The translations under genes and the position numbers were made by a program. The notes beneath the pieces were generated by a model, which saw only the letters and a program-made list of their open reading frames with translations, made no database searches and was not told the origin of the DNA. A stretch of DNA of 64,000 bases from Oscillospiraceae bacterium (lineage in GTDB: Bacteria; Bacillota; Clostridia; Oscillospirales; Oscillospiraceae), in contig AP025583.1 of the NCBI GenBank assembly GCA_022846095.1, forward strand, positions 4,055,279 through 4,119,278, read 5' to 3'. Below are positions 24,909 to 32,183 of this stretch, piece after piece (the first letter of the stretch is position 1; the number at the start of each line of letters is the position of its first letter).

Positions 24909-25835
24909 ATGCTGGAACATCTCCTGGTGGTGGCGAAGCAGGTCGCCACCCTCTTTCTCCTGATGGGGGTGGGCTTCCTGCTGGGGAAGAAGGGCAGGTT
25001 CTCCGACAAGGGCCTGTCGGAAATCACCTACCTGCTGCTCTACGTGGTGGCGGGGTGCATCATCGTGGAGGCCCTGGCGGAGGAGCGCGACCCGGCCCTG
25101 CTGCTGGAGCTGGGGAAGGACTGCCTGCTGCTGGTGGGGGTCTACCTGCTCTACGCCCTGGTGGCCGTGCCCCTGTTCCGGCGGGACGCGCCCGACACCC
25201 GCGCCGCCCTCCAGTTCGGATCCATCTACGGCAACACCGGCTTTATGGGCTTCCCCCTCATCCTGGGGGTGCTGGGACAGGAGGCCATGCTCTTCGCCGC
25301 CGTGTCGTCGGTCATCTTCACCGTGTTCACCTGGATCCACGGGGTGATCCTCATGGGGGGCCGGGCGGCCTTCTCCCCGCGCAAGGCGGTGCTGAACCCC
25401 GGCGTCATCGCCCTGGCCGTGGGGCTGCCCTTCTTCCTGCTGGACTGGCGCCTGCCCCCGGTGGTGGGCGACGCGGTGGGCTTCCTCTCCGACCTGAACA
25501 CCCCCCTAGCCATGGTGGTCATCGGGGCCCAGATGGCAGGTGCCGACCTGCCCTCCACCTTCACCCAGGCCCGGCTGTACCGGGCCAGCTTCGTCAAGCT
25601 CGTCGCCATCCCGCTGCTCACCGCCCTGGTGCTGCTGCCCTTCCGCCTCAACCCCCTGTTCTACTCCACCGCCGTCCTCCTGGCCGCCACCCCCTCCGCC
25701 GGGTCCACCTCCATGTTCTCCCAGCAGTTCGGGCGGGACACCAAATCCGCCGCCCAGCTCATCACCCTGTCCACCATCCTCTCCATCGTTACGCTGCCCC
25801 TCTTCGCCGTGCTGGCGGAGGTTTTGGGGCGCTAG
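24909..25835 (+). CDS. AEC-family transporter (auxin efflux carrier type)
   Basis: 308 aa; AAAGGCGG upstream of the ATG. About ten hydrophobic helices in two bundles, with the family patterns YGNTGFMGFPLILGVLGQEA in the first half and LNTPLAMVVIGAQMA in the second. Bacterial members move organic acids such as malate or malonate, or act as permeases for amino-acid-like anions; the substrate is not predictable. Transcribed alone from its own promoter. Confidence 0.88.
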   Translation: MLEHLLVVAKQVATLFLLMGVGFLLGKKGRFSDKGLSEITYLLLYVVAGCIIVEALAEERDPALLLELGKDCLLLVGVYLLYALVAVPLFRRDAPDTRAALQFGSIYGNTGFMGFPLILGVLGQEAMLFAAVSSVIFTVFTWIHGVILMGGRAAFSPRKAVLNPGVIALAVGLPFFLLDWRLPPVVGDAVGFLSDLNTPLAMVVIGAQMAGADLPSTFTQARLYRASFVKLVAIPLLTALVLLPFRLNPLFYSTAVLLAATPSAGSTSMFSQQFGRDTKSAAQLITLSTILSIVTLPLFAVLAEVLGR

Positions 25836-25852
25836 AGGAAAGTGGCCGATGT

Positions 25853-25925
25853 TGGACGGGCGATTCGTGAATCGCCCCTACGGGCTTGGAGCGGTGGGCC
25901 GATGTGGGCATCGGCCCCTACGAGT
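25853..25925 (+). repeat. Composite repeat, parts R1 and R2
   Basis: R1 GGGCGATTCGTGAATCGCCC (25858-25877) then the R2 palindrome with CCCCTACG, starting 18 bases after the AEC stop. R3 is absent here. Confidence 0.8.
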
Positions 25926-26264
25926 GCCAAGCGCTATACGGGGCATGGCAGTACGGGCGGCTTTTTAGGCACCTGTTGAACCGCAACTACTTTCAAGTCT
26001 GGGCGGGTCATGTGCCGCAGGGGCGGCAGCCCTATTTACAGAGGGCACAGGCCGAACCGAGCCCTGAGCGCTTTCAGGTTTTGCAGGTTACCTGAACCGC
26101 ACCGCCGCGGGGCCCTTGGGTCCAGGGCCGAAGCCCTGGTTGTTTCTTCCCGGGGTTCTTTGCAAGCAAAGAATCCCGCCGCCGGAGGCCGAGCCTCCTC
26201 CCAATGACAGGCCGCCTTATCCGTCTAAGTTGCAGCAATTATGATTGCATCGTGCGTGCCAAAA
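25926..26264. other. Non-coding stretch with small palindromes before the IS element
   Basis: I see no gene. The stretch holds short inverted repeats (CCAGGGC / GCCCTGG; TTCTTTGC / GCAAAGAA) and an R3-like tail CTCCCAATGACAGG near 26197. The string CTAAGTTGCAGCAA near 26225 has a close match at 22245 (CTAAGTTGCGGCAA), so the two intergenic regions share a repeat end. Confidence 0.5.
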
Positions 26265-26342
26265 TGAACAGGACCAGTAAAAACGGACAGTGACAAAACA
26301 CCCCCTAATGTAGGAAAATAGACTACATCAGGGGGTATTGTC

Positions 26343-26657
26343 ATGAAGAAACGAGAATATACACATGTCGAAATGCTGGTGCCAGAGATAGAGGCAATGC
26401 TGTCGGCAGGGAAAACACAGCGGGAAGTGGCGGAACAATTCGGATTCAAGAACAAATATGTGGTAAAGAACCTGCTGAAACGGCAGCGGGAGAAGCGGCG
26501 CAAGCTGGCGGCGGGGATCGTCCCGCGTCCCAAGGGCAGAGCGCACAAGGGCAGCAAGCCCAGAGACATAACAGCAGAGCAGGCATATGAGATTCAACGG
26601 CTGCAGATGGAAAACAAATTACTGCGGGATTTTCTGCAATCGGCTGGGAGGAGGTGA
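26343..26657 (+). CDS. IS3-family transposase OrfA
   Basis: 104 aa. An N-terminal helix-turn-helix (SAGKTQREVAEQFGFKNKYV) for binding the IS ends is followed by a basic stretch and a short leucine-zipper-like helix (YEIQRLQMENKLLRDFL). The stop overlaps the GTG of OrfB as GTGA. IS3 elements usually fuse OrfA and OrfB by -1 frameshifting; no classic A-rich slippery run is visible, so coupled re-initiation is possible here. Confidence 0.9.
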   Translation: MKKREYTHVEMLVPEIEAMLSAGKTQREVAEQFGFKNKYVVKNLLKRQREKRRKLAAGIVPRPKGRAHKGSKPRDITAEQAYEIQRLQMENKLLRDFLQSAGRR

Positions 26658-27511
26658 AGGCAGGCGTAAAGTATCAAGTCATCTATCGCCATCGAACGGA
26701 CTACCCCATTTGCAGGATGTGCCGGTTCTTCGAGGTGTCCAGAAGCGGATACTACGACTTCGTCCGGCGGCTTGGCAAGCCGGAGAGAGACTTTGAGCTG
26801 GCAGGCATCATTGCCGCCCAGCGTGAGCGGAGCTTCCGCACCTACGGCTACCGCCGAATGTGGCTGTGGTTGGAGCGGCAGGGCATACACCGCAATCCCA
26901 AAACTGTGCTGAGGATCATGAAAAAGTACGGGTTGCTGTCTGAAATCCGGCGCAGGAGGAAGTGGACGCAGATGGGGCAGCAGGTACATAAGTATGAGAA
27001 CCTGCTCAACAGAGCGTTTCACGCAGACAGGCCCAACAGCAAATGGGTAACGGACATCTCTTACATCCATACGAAGCAAGGTGTGTTGTACCTGTCCATA
27101 ATCCGCGACCTCTACGACAACAGCATCGTGGCGTACAAAACCGGGACGCAGCAGACGGTAAATCTGGTGCTGGATACCATTCGTCTTGCCATGAAGCGGG
27201 AGAAAAAGAGGGTCGCTGCGGAGTTGCACCTCCACAGCGACCAGGGATTTCAGTACACCTCGCAAGCATACTTCAACCTGACTCAAGAATACGGCATAAC
27301 GCCGTCCATGTCAAGGCGAGGCAACTGTTATGATAACGCTATGGCGGAAAACTTCTTCTCCATTCTCAAGACGGAGTGCATCTACCGCCTCAAGCCCGCC
27401 TCCTTTGAGGAGGCCAACCACATCATCGATCGTTTCATCTACTTCTACAACCATGAGCGCATCCAGTTAAAAACCGGAGAGGCGCCGCTCACGCGCCGCC
27501 TCTCCGTCTAA
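26654..27511 (+). CDS. IS3-family transposase OrfB (DDE recombinase)
   Basis: 285 aa. N-terminal HTH_21-like segment (GYRRMWLWLERQG, PKTVLRIMKKYGL) and an integrase core ~115-280. The catalytic residues appear as D in WVTDISYI, D in HSDQGFQYTS and E in AENFFSILKTE, with the usual PSMSRRGNCYDNA before the Glu. It catalyses cut and copy of the element's ends. Start GTG overlaps OrfA; GGAGG lies close upstream. Confidence 0.92.
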   Translation: MKAGVKYQVIYRHRTDYPICRMCRFFEVSRSGYYDFVRRLGKPERDFELAGIIAAQRERSFRTYGYRRMWLWLERQGIHRNPKTVLRIMKKYGLLSEIRRRRKWTQMGQQVHKYENLLNRAFHADRPNSKWVTDISYIHTKQGVLYLSIIRDLYDNSIVAYKTGTQQTVNLVLDTIRLAMKREKKRVAAELHLHSDQGFQYTSQAYFNLTQEYGITPSMSRRGNCYDNAMAENFFSILKTECIYRLKPASFEEANHIIDRFIYFYNHERIQLKTGEAPLTRRLSV

Positions 27512-27602
27512 TACTTGCTTTTCCTACCAGGGGCCTTTTTTGTGCTGTCCGCACAATCTGGGGCTGTTCAAAATTCGTTTATCTAGTTTTTCGACAGGCT
27601 GA

Positions 27603-27638
27603 AGCGGCCCCCGCGGATTTGAATCCGCGGGGGCCGCT
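27603..27638 (-). terminator. Hairpin downstream of htrA, probable terminator
   Basis: AGCGGCCCCCGCGGATT pairs with AATCCGCGGGGGCCGCT, a nearly loopless 16-17 bp stem, 13 bases past the htrA stop. The U-tract is poor, so it may act for both directions by stem strength. Confidence 0.6.
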
Positions 27639-27651
27639 CTCCTAATCCCGT

Positions 27652-28989
27652 TTAGCCGAAGGGGTTGAACCCGCCGAAGGGCCAGCCGCCGTAGTAGCCG
27701 CCCTGCTCCTGCTGGGGCTGCTGCTGGGTTTCGGTCTGCTGCTGGGCGCTGCTCTGGGTCTCGGCGGGCTTGGCCTCGTCGAAGGTGATGTCCACGCTGG
27801 CGATCTTGCCGCTGCGGTCCAGGGTGAGGGTGGCGGTCTGGCCCGCCTTGTAGCCCCTCAGGGCGGTTTTCAGGTCGCTGATCTGGGAGACCTGGGTGTC
27901 CCCGATGGCGGTGATGATGTCGCCCTGCACCAGCCCGGCCTTGGCGGCGGCGGAGCCCTCCTCCACGCTGTTGACGTACACGCCCAGGGCCATGCCGTAG
28001 CGCTGCGCGTCGCTCTCGGTGACGGTGGCCAGGGTCACGCCCAGGTAGGGCTTGCCGGTAACGTAGCCGTGCTCGATGATGCTGGTGACCATGTCCATGA
28101 TGTCGTTGGTGGGGATGGCGAAGCCCAGGCCCTCAATGGTGGCCTCCGAGGCGTTGGTGGAGTTGGACAGCTTGGCGGAGGTGATGCCGATGACCTCGCC
28201 GTACATGTTGAACAGCGGCCCGCCGGAGTTGCCGGAGTTGATGGCGGTGTCGGTCTGGATCATGTTCATGACCGTGCCGCCGGACATGGTGATGGGCCGG
28301 TCCAGGGCGGAGACCACGCCCTGGGTCAGGGTGAAGGTCAGCTCGCCCAGGGGGTTGCCGATGGCCATGACCGCGTCGCCCACGTGGAGCTGGCCGGAGT
28401 CCCCGATGACCACGGGGGTGAGGCCGGCGGCCTCGATTTTCAGCACGGCGATGTCGTTCTCCTCCTCGCCGCCCACCAGGGTGGCGTCGTAGCTGGTGCC
28501 GTCCTGGAAGGTGACCTTCAGGTCGCTGACGCCGTCGATGACGTGGTAGTTGGTCAGGATGTAGCCGTCGCTGCTGATGACGAAGCCGGAGCCCGCCACC
28601 GCGTTGCGCACCGTCTGGCCCCAGACGTTGGTGGTCACGTTGCCGTTGACGCCCACCACGCTGCCCACGTAGGCGGCGTAGATCTCGGCGGCGGTGTGCT
28701 GGGTTTTGGTGTCCACGCTGGACATCTGCACCACAGAGGTGGGGCGGTTGCCCTCGTAGACGGTGGTCTGGTTCGCGCCCGCGCCGCCCAGCGCGCCGGT
28801 GGCCAGCAGCGCCCCGCCGCCGCCCACCATTCCGCCCACCAGGGCGCACGCCAGACAGGCGGCCGTGATTTTCAGGCCCATGCGGTTCTTCTTTTGGGGC
28901 CGCTCCGGGCCGGGGTCGCTGACGCGGTACTGGTTGGTCTCAAAGGTCTCCCGCTCGTCGGGGGATCTGTTATAGTCACTGTAATACAT
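27652..28989 (-). CDS. htrA: Membrane-anchored HtrA/DegP-type serine protease
   Basis: 445 aa; ATG 28989 with AAGGAGC 11 bases upstream (a GTG at 29010 is in frame but sits before that site). Cytoplasmic head ~1-38, one membrane helix ~40-65, trypsin-like domain ~95-300 with His in LTNYHVIDG (~146), Asp in ENDIAVLKI (~179) and Ser in NSGNSGGPLF (~254), then one PDZ domain (~310-400). The tail is Gln-rich and ends GGYYGGWPFGGFNPFG. It degrades or refolds damaged envelope proteins. A stress promoter was not clearly identified. Confidence 0.95.
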   Translation of the reverse strand: MYYSDYNRSPDERETFETNQYRVSDPGPERPQKKNRMGLKITAACLACALVGGMVGGGGALLATGALGGAGANQTTVYEGNRPTSVVQMSSVDTKTQHTAAEIYAAYVGSVVGVNGNVTTNVWGQTVRNAVAGSGFVISSDGYILTNYHVIDGVSDLKVTFQDGTSYDATLVGGEEENDIAVLKIEAAGLTPVVIGDSGQLHVGDAVMAIGNPLGELTFTLTQGVVSALDRPITMSGGTVMNMIQTDTAINSGNSGGPLFNMYGEVIGITSAKLSNSTNASEATIEGLGFAIPTNDIMDMVTSIIEHGYVTGKPYLGVTLATVTESDAQRYGMALGVYVNSVEEGSAAAKAGLVQGDIITAIGDTQVSQISDLKTALRGYKAGQTATLTLDRSGKIASVDITFDEAKPAETQSSAQQQTETQQQPQQEQGGYYGGWPFGGFNPFG

Positions 28990-29070
28990 AATTGTCGCGC
29001 TCCTTTTCACTGTCTTCCTTGGAACTGTACCTAGGATAACCGCTAATTATGTATAAAAAATGAAGAATCT

Positions 29071-30243
29071 TTACATCTTTTTTGAATTGTCTCCGGGCCG
29101 GTTTTTCATAAACGCCGCGATGTCCCCGGCCGCCAGGCGCAGATCGTCCGCCGTGTTGTCCAGCACGCCGCTGCCGCAGATGTTGAAGGCCACCATGCAG
29201 ATCACGGGGCCCAGAATCATACCCCACACGCCGCCCAGGCGCATACCCACGTAGATGCTCACCAGGCTGAGGATGGGGGACAGGCCGGTCTGGTCCCCCA
29301 CCACCTTGGGCTCGCCCACCCGGCGGAAGAGCGCGATCACCCCCCATATGACCATCAGCTCCACGGCGTGGCGGACGTTGCCGGTGAACAGGTCCACCAC
29401 CGCCCAGGGCACCATGGCGGTGCCCGCCCCCACGATGGGGATGAAGTCCAGCACCGCCAGCAGGAAGGCCAGCAGCAGGCCGTAGGGCTGTCCGATGATC
29501 GCAAAGCCCACCAGCAGGATGAAAAAGACCCCCACGGCCAGGATGAGCTGGGCCTTCACATAGCCGCCGAAGGCGGCCACGGCGGCCTCCTTCACCCGGC
29601 CCAGGAAGCCCCGCAGGCTGTCGGAGAGCCGCCCGGCGGCCATAAAGCGCAGCCGGGGGTAGTCCGCGGAGATGAAGTAGGAGCCCATGATGAACACCAC
29701 CAGGGCCACGGCGAAGGAGGGCACCCCCATGGCCACGTTGGTGGCCCCCGCGGCGGCGGCGGAGAGCATGGCGGGCAGCGCGGCCTGGAGCCACTCCAGG
29801 AACCGGGTGGACAGGCTGCCCACCCACTGTCCCACCTCGGGGGGCAGCAGCTTCAAAAAGTCGGAGAAAAAGGCCCCCATGGCGTCCATGGCCGACTTGG
29901 CGGAGGCGAGGATACTCTGCCAGTTGTTGGCCAGGGAGATAATTTCGGCCACGATGTTGTACACAAAGGCGGCCAGCAGGCCGCCCACCCCGGCGAAAAT
30001 GACCAGGATCAGCAAAAAGGAGAGGATCTTTCGGGAGATCCCCACGTGCCGCTGAATCCACTTGATCAGCGGGTTGAGCATCCAGGAGAGCAGGAAGGCC
30101 AGCACAAAGGGCATAAAGAGGGACAACAGCGGCGGCCCGGCCAGCGCCAGCACCCCCACCACCAGCGCGGCCAGCGCCAGACGCACGCCCAGCCGCAGCC
30201 AGAGCCGCCCCCGTTCCCGCCGGGACAGTTCCCCGTTTTCCAT
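29071..30243 (-). CDS. ytvI: AI-2E family membrane protein, YtvI-like
   Basis: 390 aa; ATG 30243 with GAAGGAG eight bases upstream, so the longer frames are rejected. Eight or so hydrophobic helices and the family hallmark DFIPIVGAGTAMVPWAVV followed by a Gly/Pro-rich re-entrant region (GGVWGMILGPVI). In Bacilli and Clostridia the YtvI branch is linked to sporulation; others export autoinducer-2 or act as antiporters. Branch assignment is moderate. It is divergent from the symporter gene. Confidence 0.85.
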   Translation of the reverse strand: MENGELSRRERGRLWLRLGVRLALAALVVGVLALAGPPLLSLFMPFVLAFLLSWMLNPLIKWIQRHVGISRKILSFLLILVIFAGVGGLLAAFVYNIVAEIISLANNWQSILASAKSAMDAMGAFFSDFLKLLPPEVGQWVGSLSTRFLEWLQAALPAMLSAAAAGATNVAMGVPSFAVALVVFIMGSYFISADYPRLRFMAAGRLSDSLRGFLGRVKEAAVAAFGGYVKAQLILAVGVFFILLVGFAIIGQPYGLLLAFLLAVLDFIPIVGAGTAMVPWAVVDLFTGNVRHAVELMVIWGVIALFRRVGEPKVVGDQTGLSPILSLVSIYVGMRLGGVWGMILGPVICMVAFNICGSGVLDNTADDLRLAAGDIAAFMKNRPGDNSKKM

Positions 30244-30289
30244 CTTCCGTACTCCTTCTCTTACCGTAATTGGACCGTTTTTCATACCG

Positions 30290-30320
30290 ATTATAACATG
30301 TGTCCCCCGCGAAATATCAA
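30290..30320 (-). promoter_or_regulatory. Promoter of the AI-2E family gene
   Basis: Minus strand: TTGATA (30315-30320), 19-base spacer, TATAAT (30290-30295), 47 bases before the start. Long spacer lowers certainty. Confidence 0.5.
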
Positions 30321-30401
30321 GGAATTGTGAATTTTCCGCCGTGCCCTGCGCGTGCGCCCGCCGCGGACGCGGCGGTTTCCGCATTGAACCCTTTAATCTA
30401 G

Positions 30402-30540
30402 TTGACGGCGGCGAAAATTGGTGATAGTTTATAGACGAATCTGTGGTCTGCGGGCCGGTTTTATCGGTTTATTCCCCAAACAAGGAACAGCTTCCGGCAA
30501 GCGGTGTGTGTGGCCGCGGACCGGGACGGCCCCGCGGCCA
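30402..30540 (+). promoter_or_regulatory. Upstream region of the alanine/glycine symporter
   Basis: A possible -35 TTGACG (30402-30407) is followed 17 bases later by TAGTTT, a weak -10. A hairpin GGCCGCGG / CCGCGGCC (about 30512-30539) sits just before the ribosome-binding site GAAGGGAG. I looked for a glycine riboswitch and saw none. Confidence 0.35.
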
Positions 30541-30556
30541 GAAGGGAGATTGGAAT

Positions 30557-31918
30557 ATGGAACAGGCAACCGCATTCGTCAAGCTCATCAGCGACTTCCT
30601 CTGGGACAACGTTCTGCTCTACGTGCTCGTGCTGGCGGGCGTATGGTTCACCATACGCACCCGGTTCGTCCAGGTGCGCAAGTTCGGGGAGGGCTTCAAG
30701 CGCCTCTTCGGCGGCTTCAACCTCAACGGCAAGAAGGCCGGCGCGGACGGCATGAGCTCCTTCCAGGCCCTCACCACCGCCATCGCCGCCCAGGTTGGCA
30801 CCGGCAACATCGCCGGCTGCGCCACCGCCATCGCCTCCGGCGGGCCGGGCGCCATCTTCTGGATGTGGCTGTCCGCCTTCTTCGGCATGTCCACCATTTA
30901 CGGCGAGGCCGTGCTGGCCCAGAAGTACAAGACCACCATCGACGGCCAGGTCACCGGCGGCCCCATCTACTACATACGCGCCGCCTTTAAGGGCAAATTC
31001 GGCAAATTCCTGGCCGGGTTCTTCTCCATCGCCATTATCCTGGCCCTGGGCTTCATGGGCAACATGGTGCAGTCCAACTCCATCAGCGACGCCTTCGACA
31101 CCGCCTTCGGCGTGCCTAAGATCGCCGTGGGCCTGGTGGTGGCCGCCGCCGCGGCCTTCATCTTCCTGGGCGGGGTGAAGCGCATCGCCGCCGTCACCGA
31201 GAAGCTGGTCCCTGTCATGGCCGCCTTCTACATCGTGGGCTGCGTGGTCATCCTGTTCATCAACCACGCCACTCTGCTGGAGTCCATCAAGAGCATCTTC
31301 GTCATGGCCTTCAACCCCCAGGCCATGATGGGCGGCGTGCTGGGCGTCACCATCAAGGAGGCCATGCGCTACGGCGTGGCCCGGGGCCTGTTCTCCAACG
31401 AGGCCGGCATGGGCTCCACCCCCCACGCCCACGCCCTGGCCAAGGTGGAAAAGCCCGAGGATCAGGGCTGCATCGCCATGGTGGGCGTGTTCATCGACAC
31501 CTTCGTCATCCTCACCCTCACCGCGCTGGTGATCATCTCCTCCGGCGCCCTCACCGCCAACCCCGGCCTGGACGGCACCCCCCTGGCCCAGGCGGCCTTC
31601 CACGCGGCCTTCGGCCACTTCGGCAACATCTTTATCGCCATCTGCATGCTCTTCTTCGCCTTCTCCACCATCATCGGCTGGTACTTCTTCGGCGAGAGCA
31701 ACGTGAAGGCCCTCTTCGGCAGCAAGGCCACCAAGGTCTACGCCGTCATCGTGGTGCTCTTCGTGGTGCTGGGCTCCGTGCTCAAGGTGCAGCTGGTGTG
31801 GAACCTGTCCGACTTCTTCAACGGCCTGATGGTGCTGCCCAACCTGGTGGGCCTCATCGCCCTGAGCGGCGTCATCGCCAAAAACGCCCGCGGCCTGGAC
31901 AGCCCCCTGCAAAAATAG
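30557..31918 (+). CDS. Sodium:alanine/glycine symporter (AGCS family)
   Basis: 453 aa; ATG 30557 with GAAGGGAG eight bases upstream, which excludes the longer frame. About ten to eleven helices with family motifs SSFQALTTAIAAQVGTGNIA near residue 75 and RGLFSNEAGMGSTPHAHALA near 275, both lining the amino-acid and sodium sites. It imports alanine or glycine using a sodium gradient. Transcribed alone, closed by a strong bidirectional terminator. Confidence 0.94.
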   Translation: MEQATAFVKLISDFLWDNVLLYVLVLAGVWFTIRTRFVQVRKFGEGFKRLFGGFNLNGKKAGADGMSSFQALTTAIAAQVGTGNIAGCATAIASGGPGAIFWMWLSAFFGMSTIYGEAVLAQKYKTTIDGQVTGGPIYYIRAAFKGKFGKFLAGFFSIAIILALGFMGNMVQSNSISDAFDTAFGVPKIAVGLVVAAAAAFIFLGGVKRIAAVTEKLVPVMAAFYIVGCVVILFINHATLLESIKSIFVMAFNPQAMMGGVLGVTIKEAMRYGVARGLFSNEAGMGSTPHAHALAKVEKPEDQGCIAMVGVFIDTFVILTLTALVIISSGALTANPGLDGTPLAQAAFHAAFGHFGNIFIAICMLFFAFSTIIGWYFFGESNVKALFGSKATKVYAVIVVLFVVLGSVLKVQLVWNLSDFFNGLMVLPNLVGLIALSGVIAKNARGLDSPLQK

Positions 31919-31932
31919 GACGCCATACAAAA

Positions 31933-31974
31933 AACCCGTGGTCCGCCTGAAATCAGGCGGACCACGGGTTTTTT
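31933..31974. terminator. Bidirectional rho-independent terminator
   Basis: AACCCGTGGTCCGCCTGA pairs perfectly with TCAGGCGGACCACGGGTT over a two-base loop, with A-run before and TTTTTT after. Begins 14 bases past the symporter stop. Confidence 0.93.
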
Positions 31975-31989
31975 GGCGGATAAGGCGGC

Positions 31990-32062
31990 CCAAAGCCCCC
32001 CTATGAGGGGGCGGAGTGAGGACGGATTGCCACGGGCCTGCGGCCCCGCAATGACGTAGGAC
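31990..32062 (+). repeat. R4 and R3 repeat units
   Basis: AAAGCCCCCCTATGAGGGGG (R4, related to copies at 41161 and 45765) followed by the R3 unit CGGATTGCCACGGGCCTGCGG ending CGCAATGACG. The rest of the 265-base gap to recJ carries only the recJ promoter. Confidence 0.7.
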
Positions 32063-32108
32063 GGGGGTCAGGCGGAAAATCTGCACAGGGCCGCCCCGAT
32101 TCCGCCTC

Positions 32109-32137
32109 TTGTAACCCCGGCCTTCATTTGATATAAT
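32109..32137 (+). promoter_or_regulatory. recJ promoter
   Basis: TTGTAA (32109-32114), 17-base spacer, TATAAT (32132-32137), 46 bases before the ATG. Confidence 0.7.
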
Positions 32138-32183
32138 AAAGGGTAATTTTGAGCCGAAGGGGCGGGAAAGGAGGCGGGTGCGC

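Larger units (their letters stand above)
26265..27570 (+). mobile_element. Intact IS3-family insertion sequence (1306 bp)
   Basis: Terminal inverted repeats: TGAACAGGACCAG at 26265 and, inverted, TGAACAGCCCCAG at 27570, both continuing to a shared CGGACAG. AAA flanks both ends (26262-26264 and 27571-27573), consistent with a 3-bp target duplication. Two overlapping frames encode the helix-turn-helix and DDE parts of the transposase. Ends and frames are intact, so it may be active. It lies among repeats and interrupts no visible gene. Confidence 0.9.

Noticed and set aside
27603-27638. tRNA-like sequence (ATTTGAATCCGCGG)
   Set aside because: It is one arm of a perfect 16-17 bp hairpin after htrA with no cloverleaf around it.
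30402-30556. Glycine riboswitch upstream of the alanine/glycine symporter
   Set aside because: I found neither the paired aptamer signatures nor the conserved GGAGAG-type core; only a simple hairpin near the ribosome-binding site.
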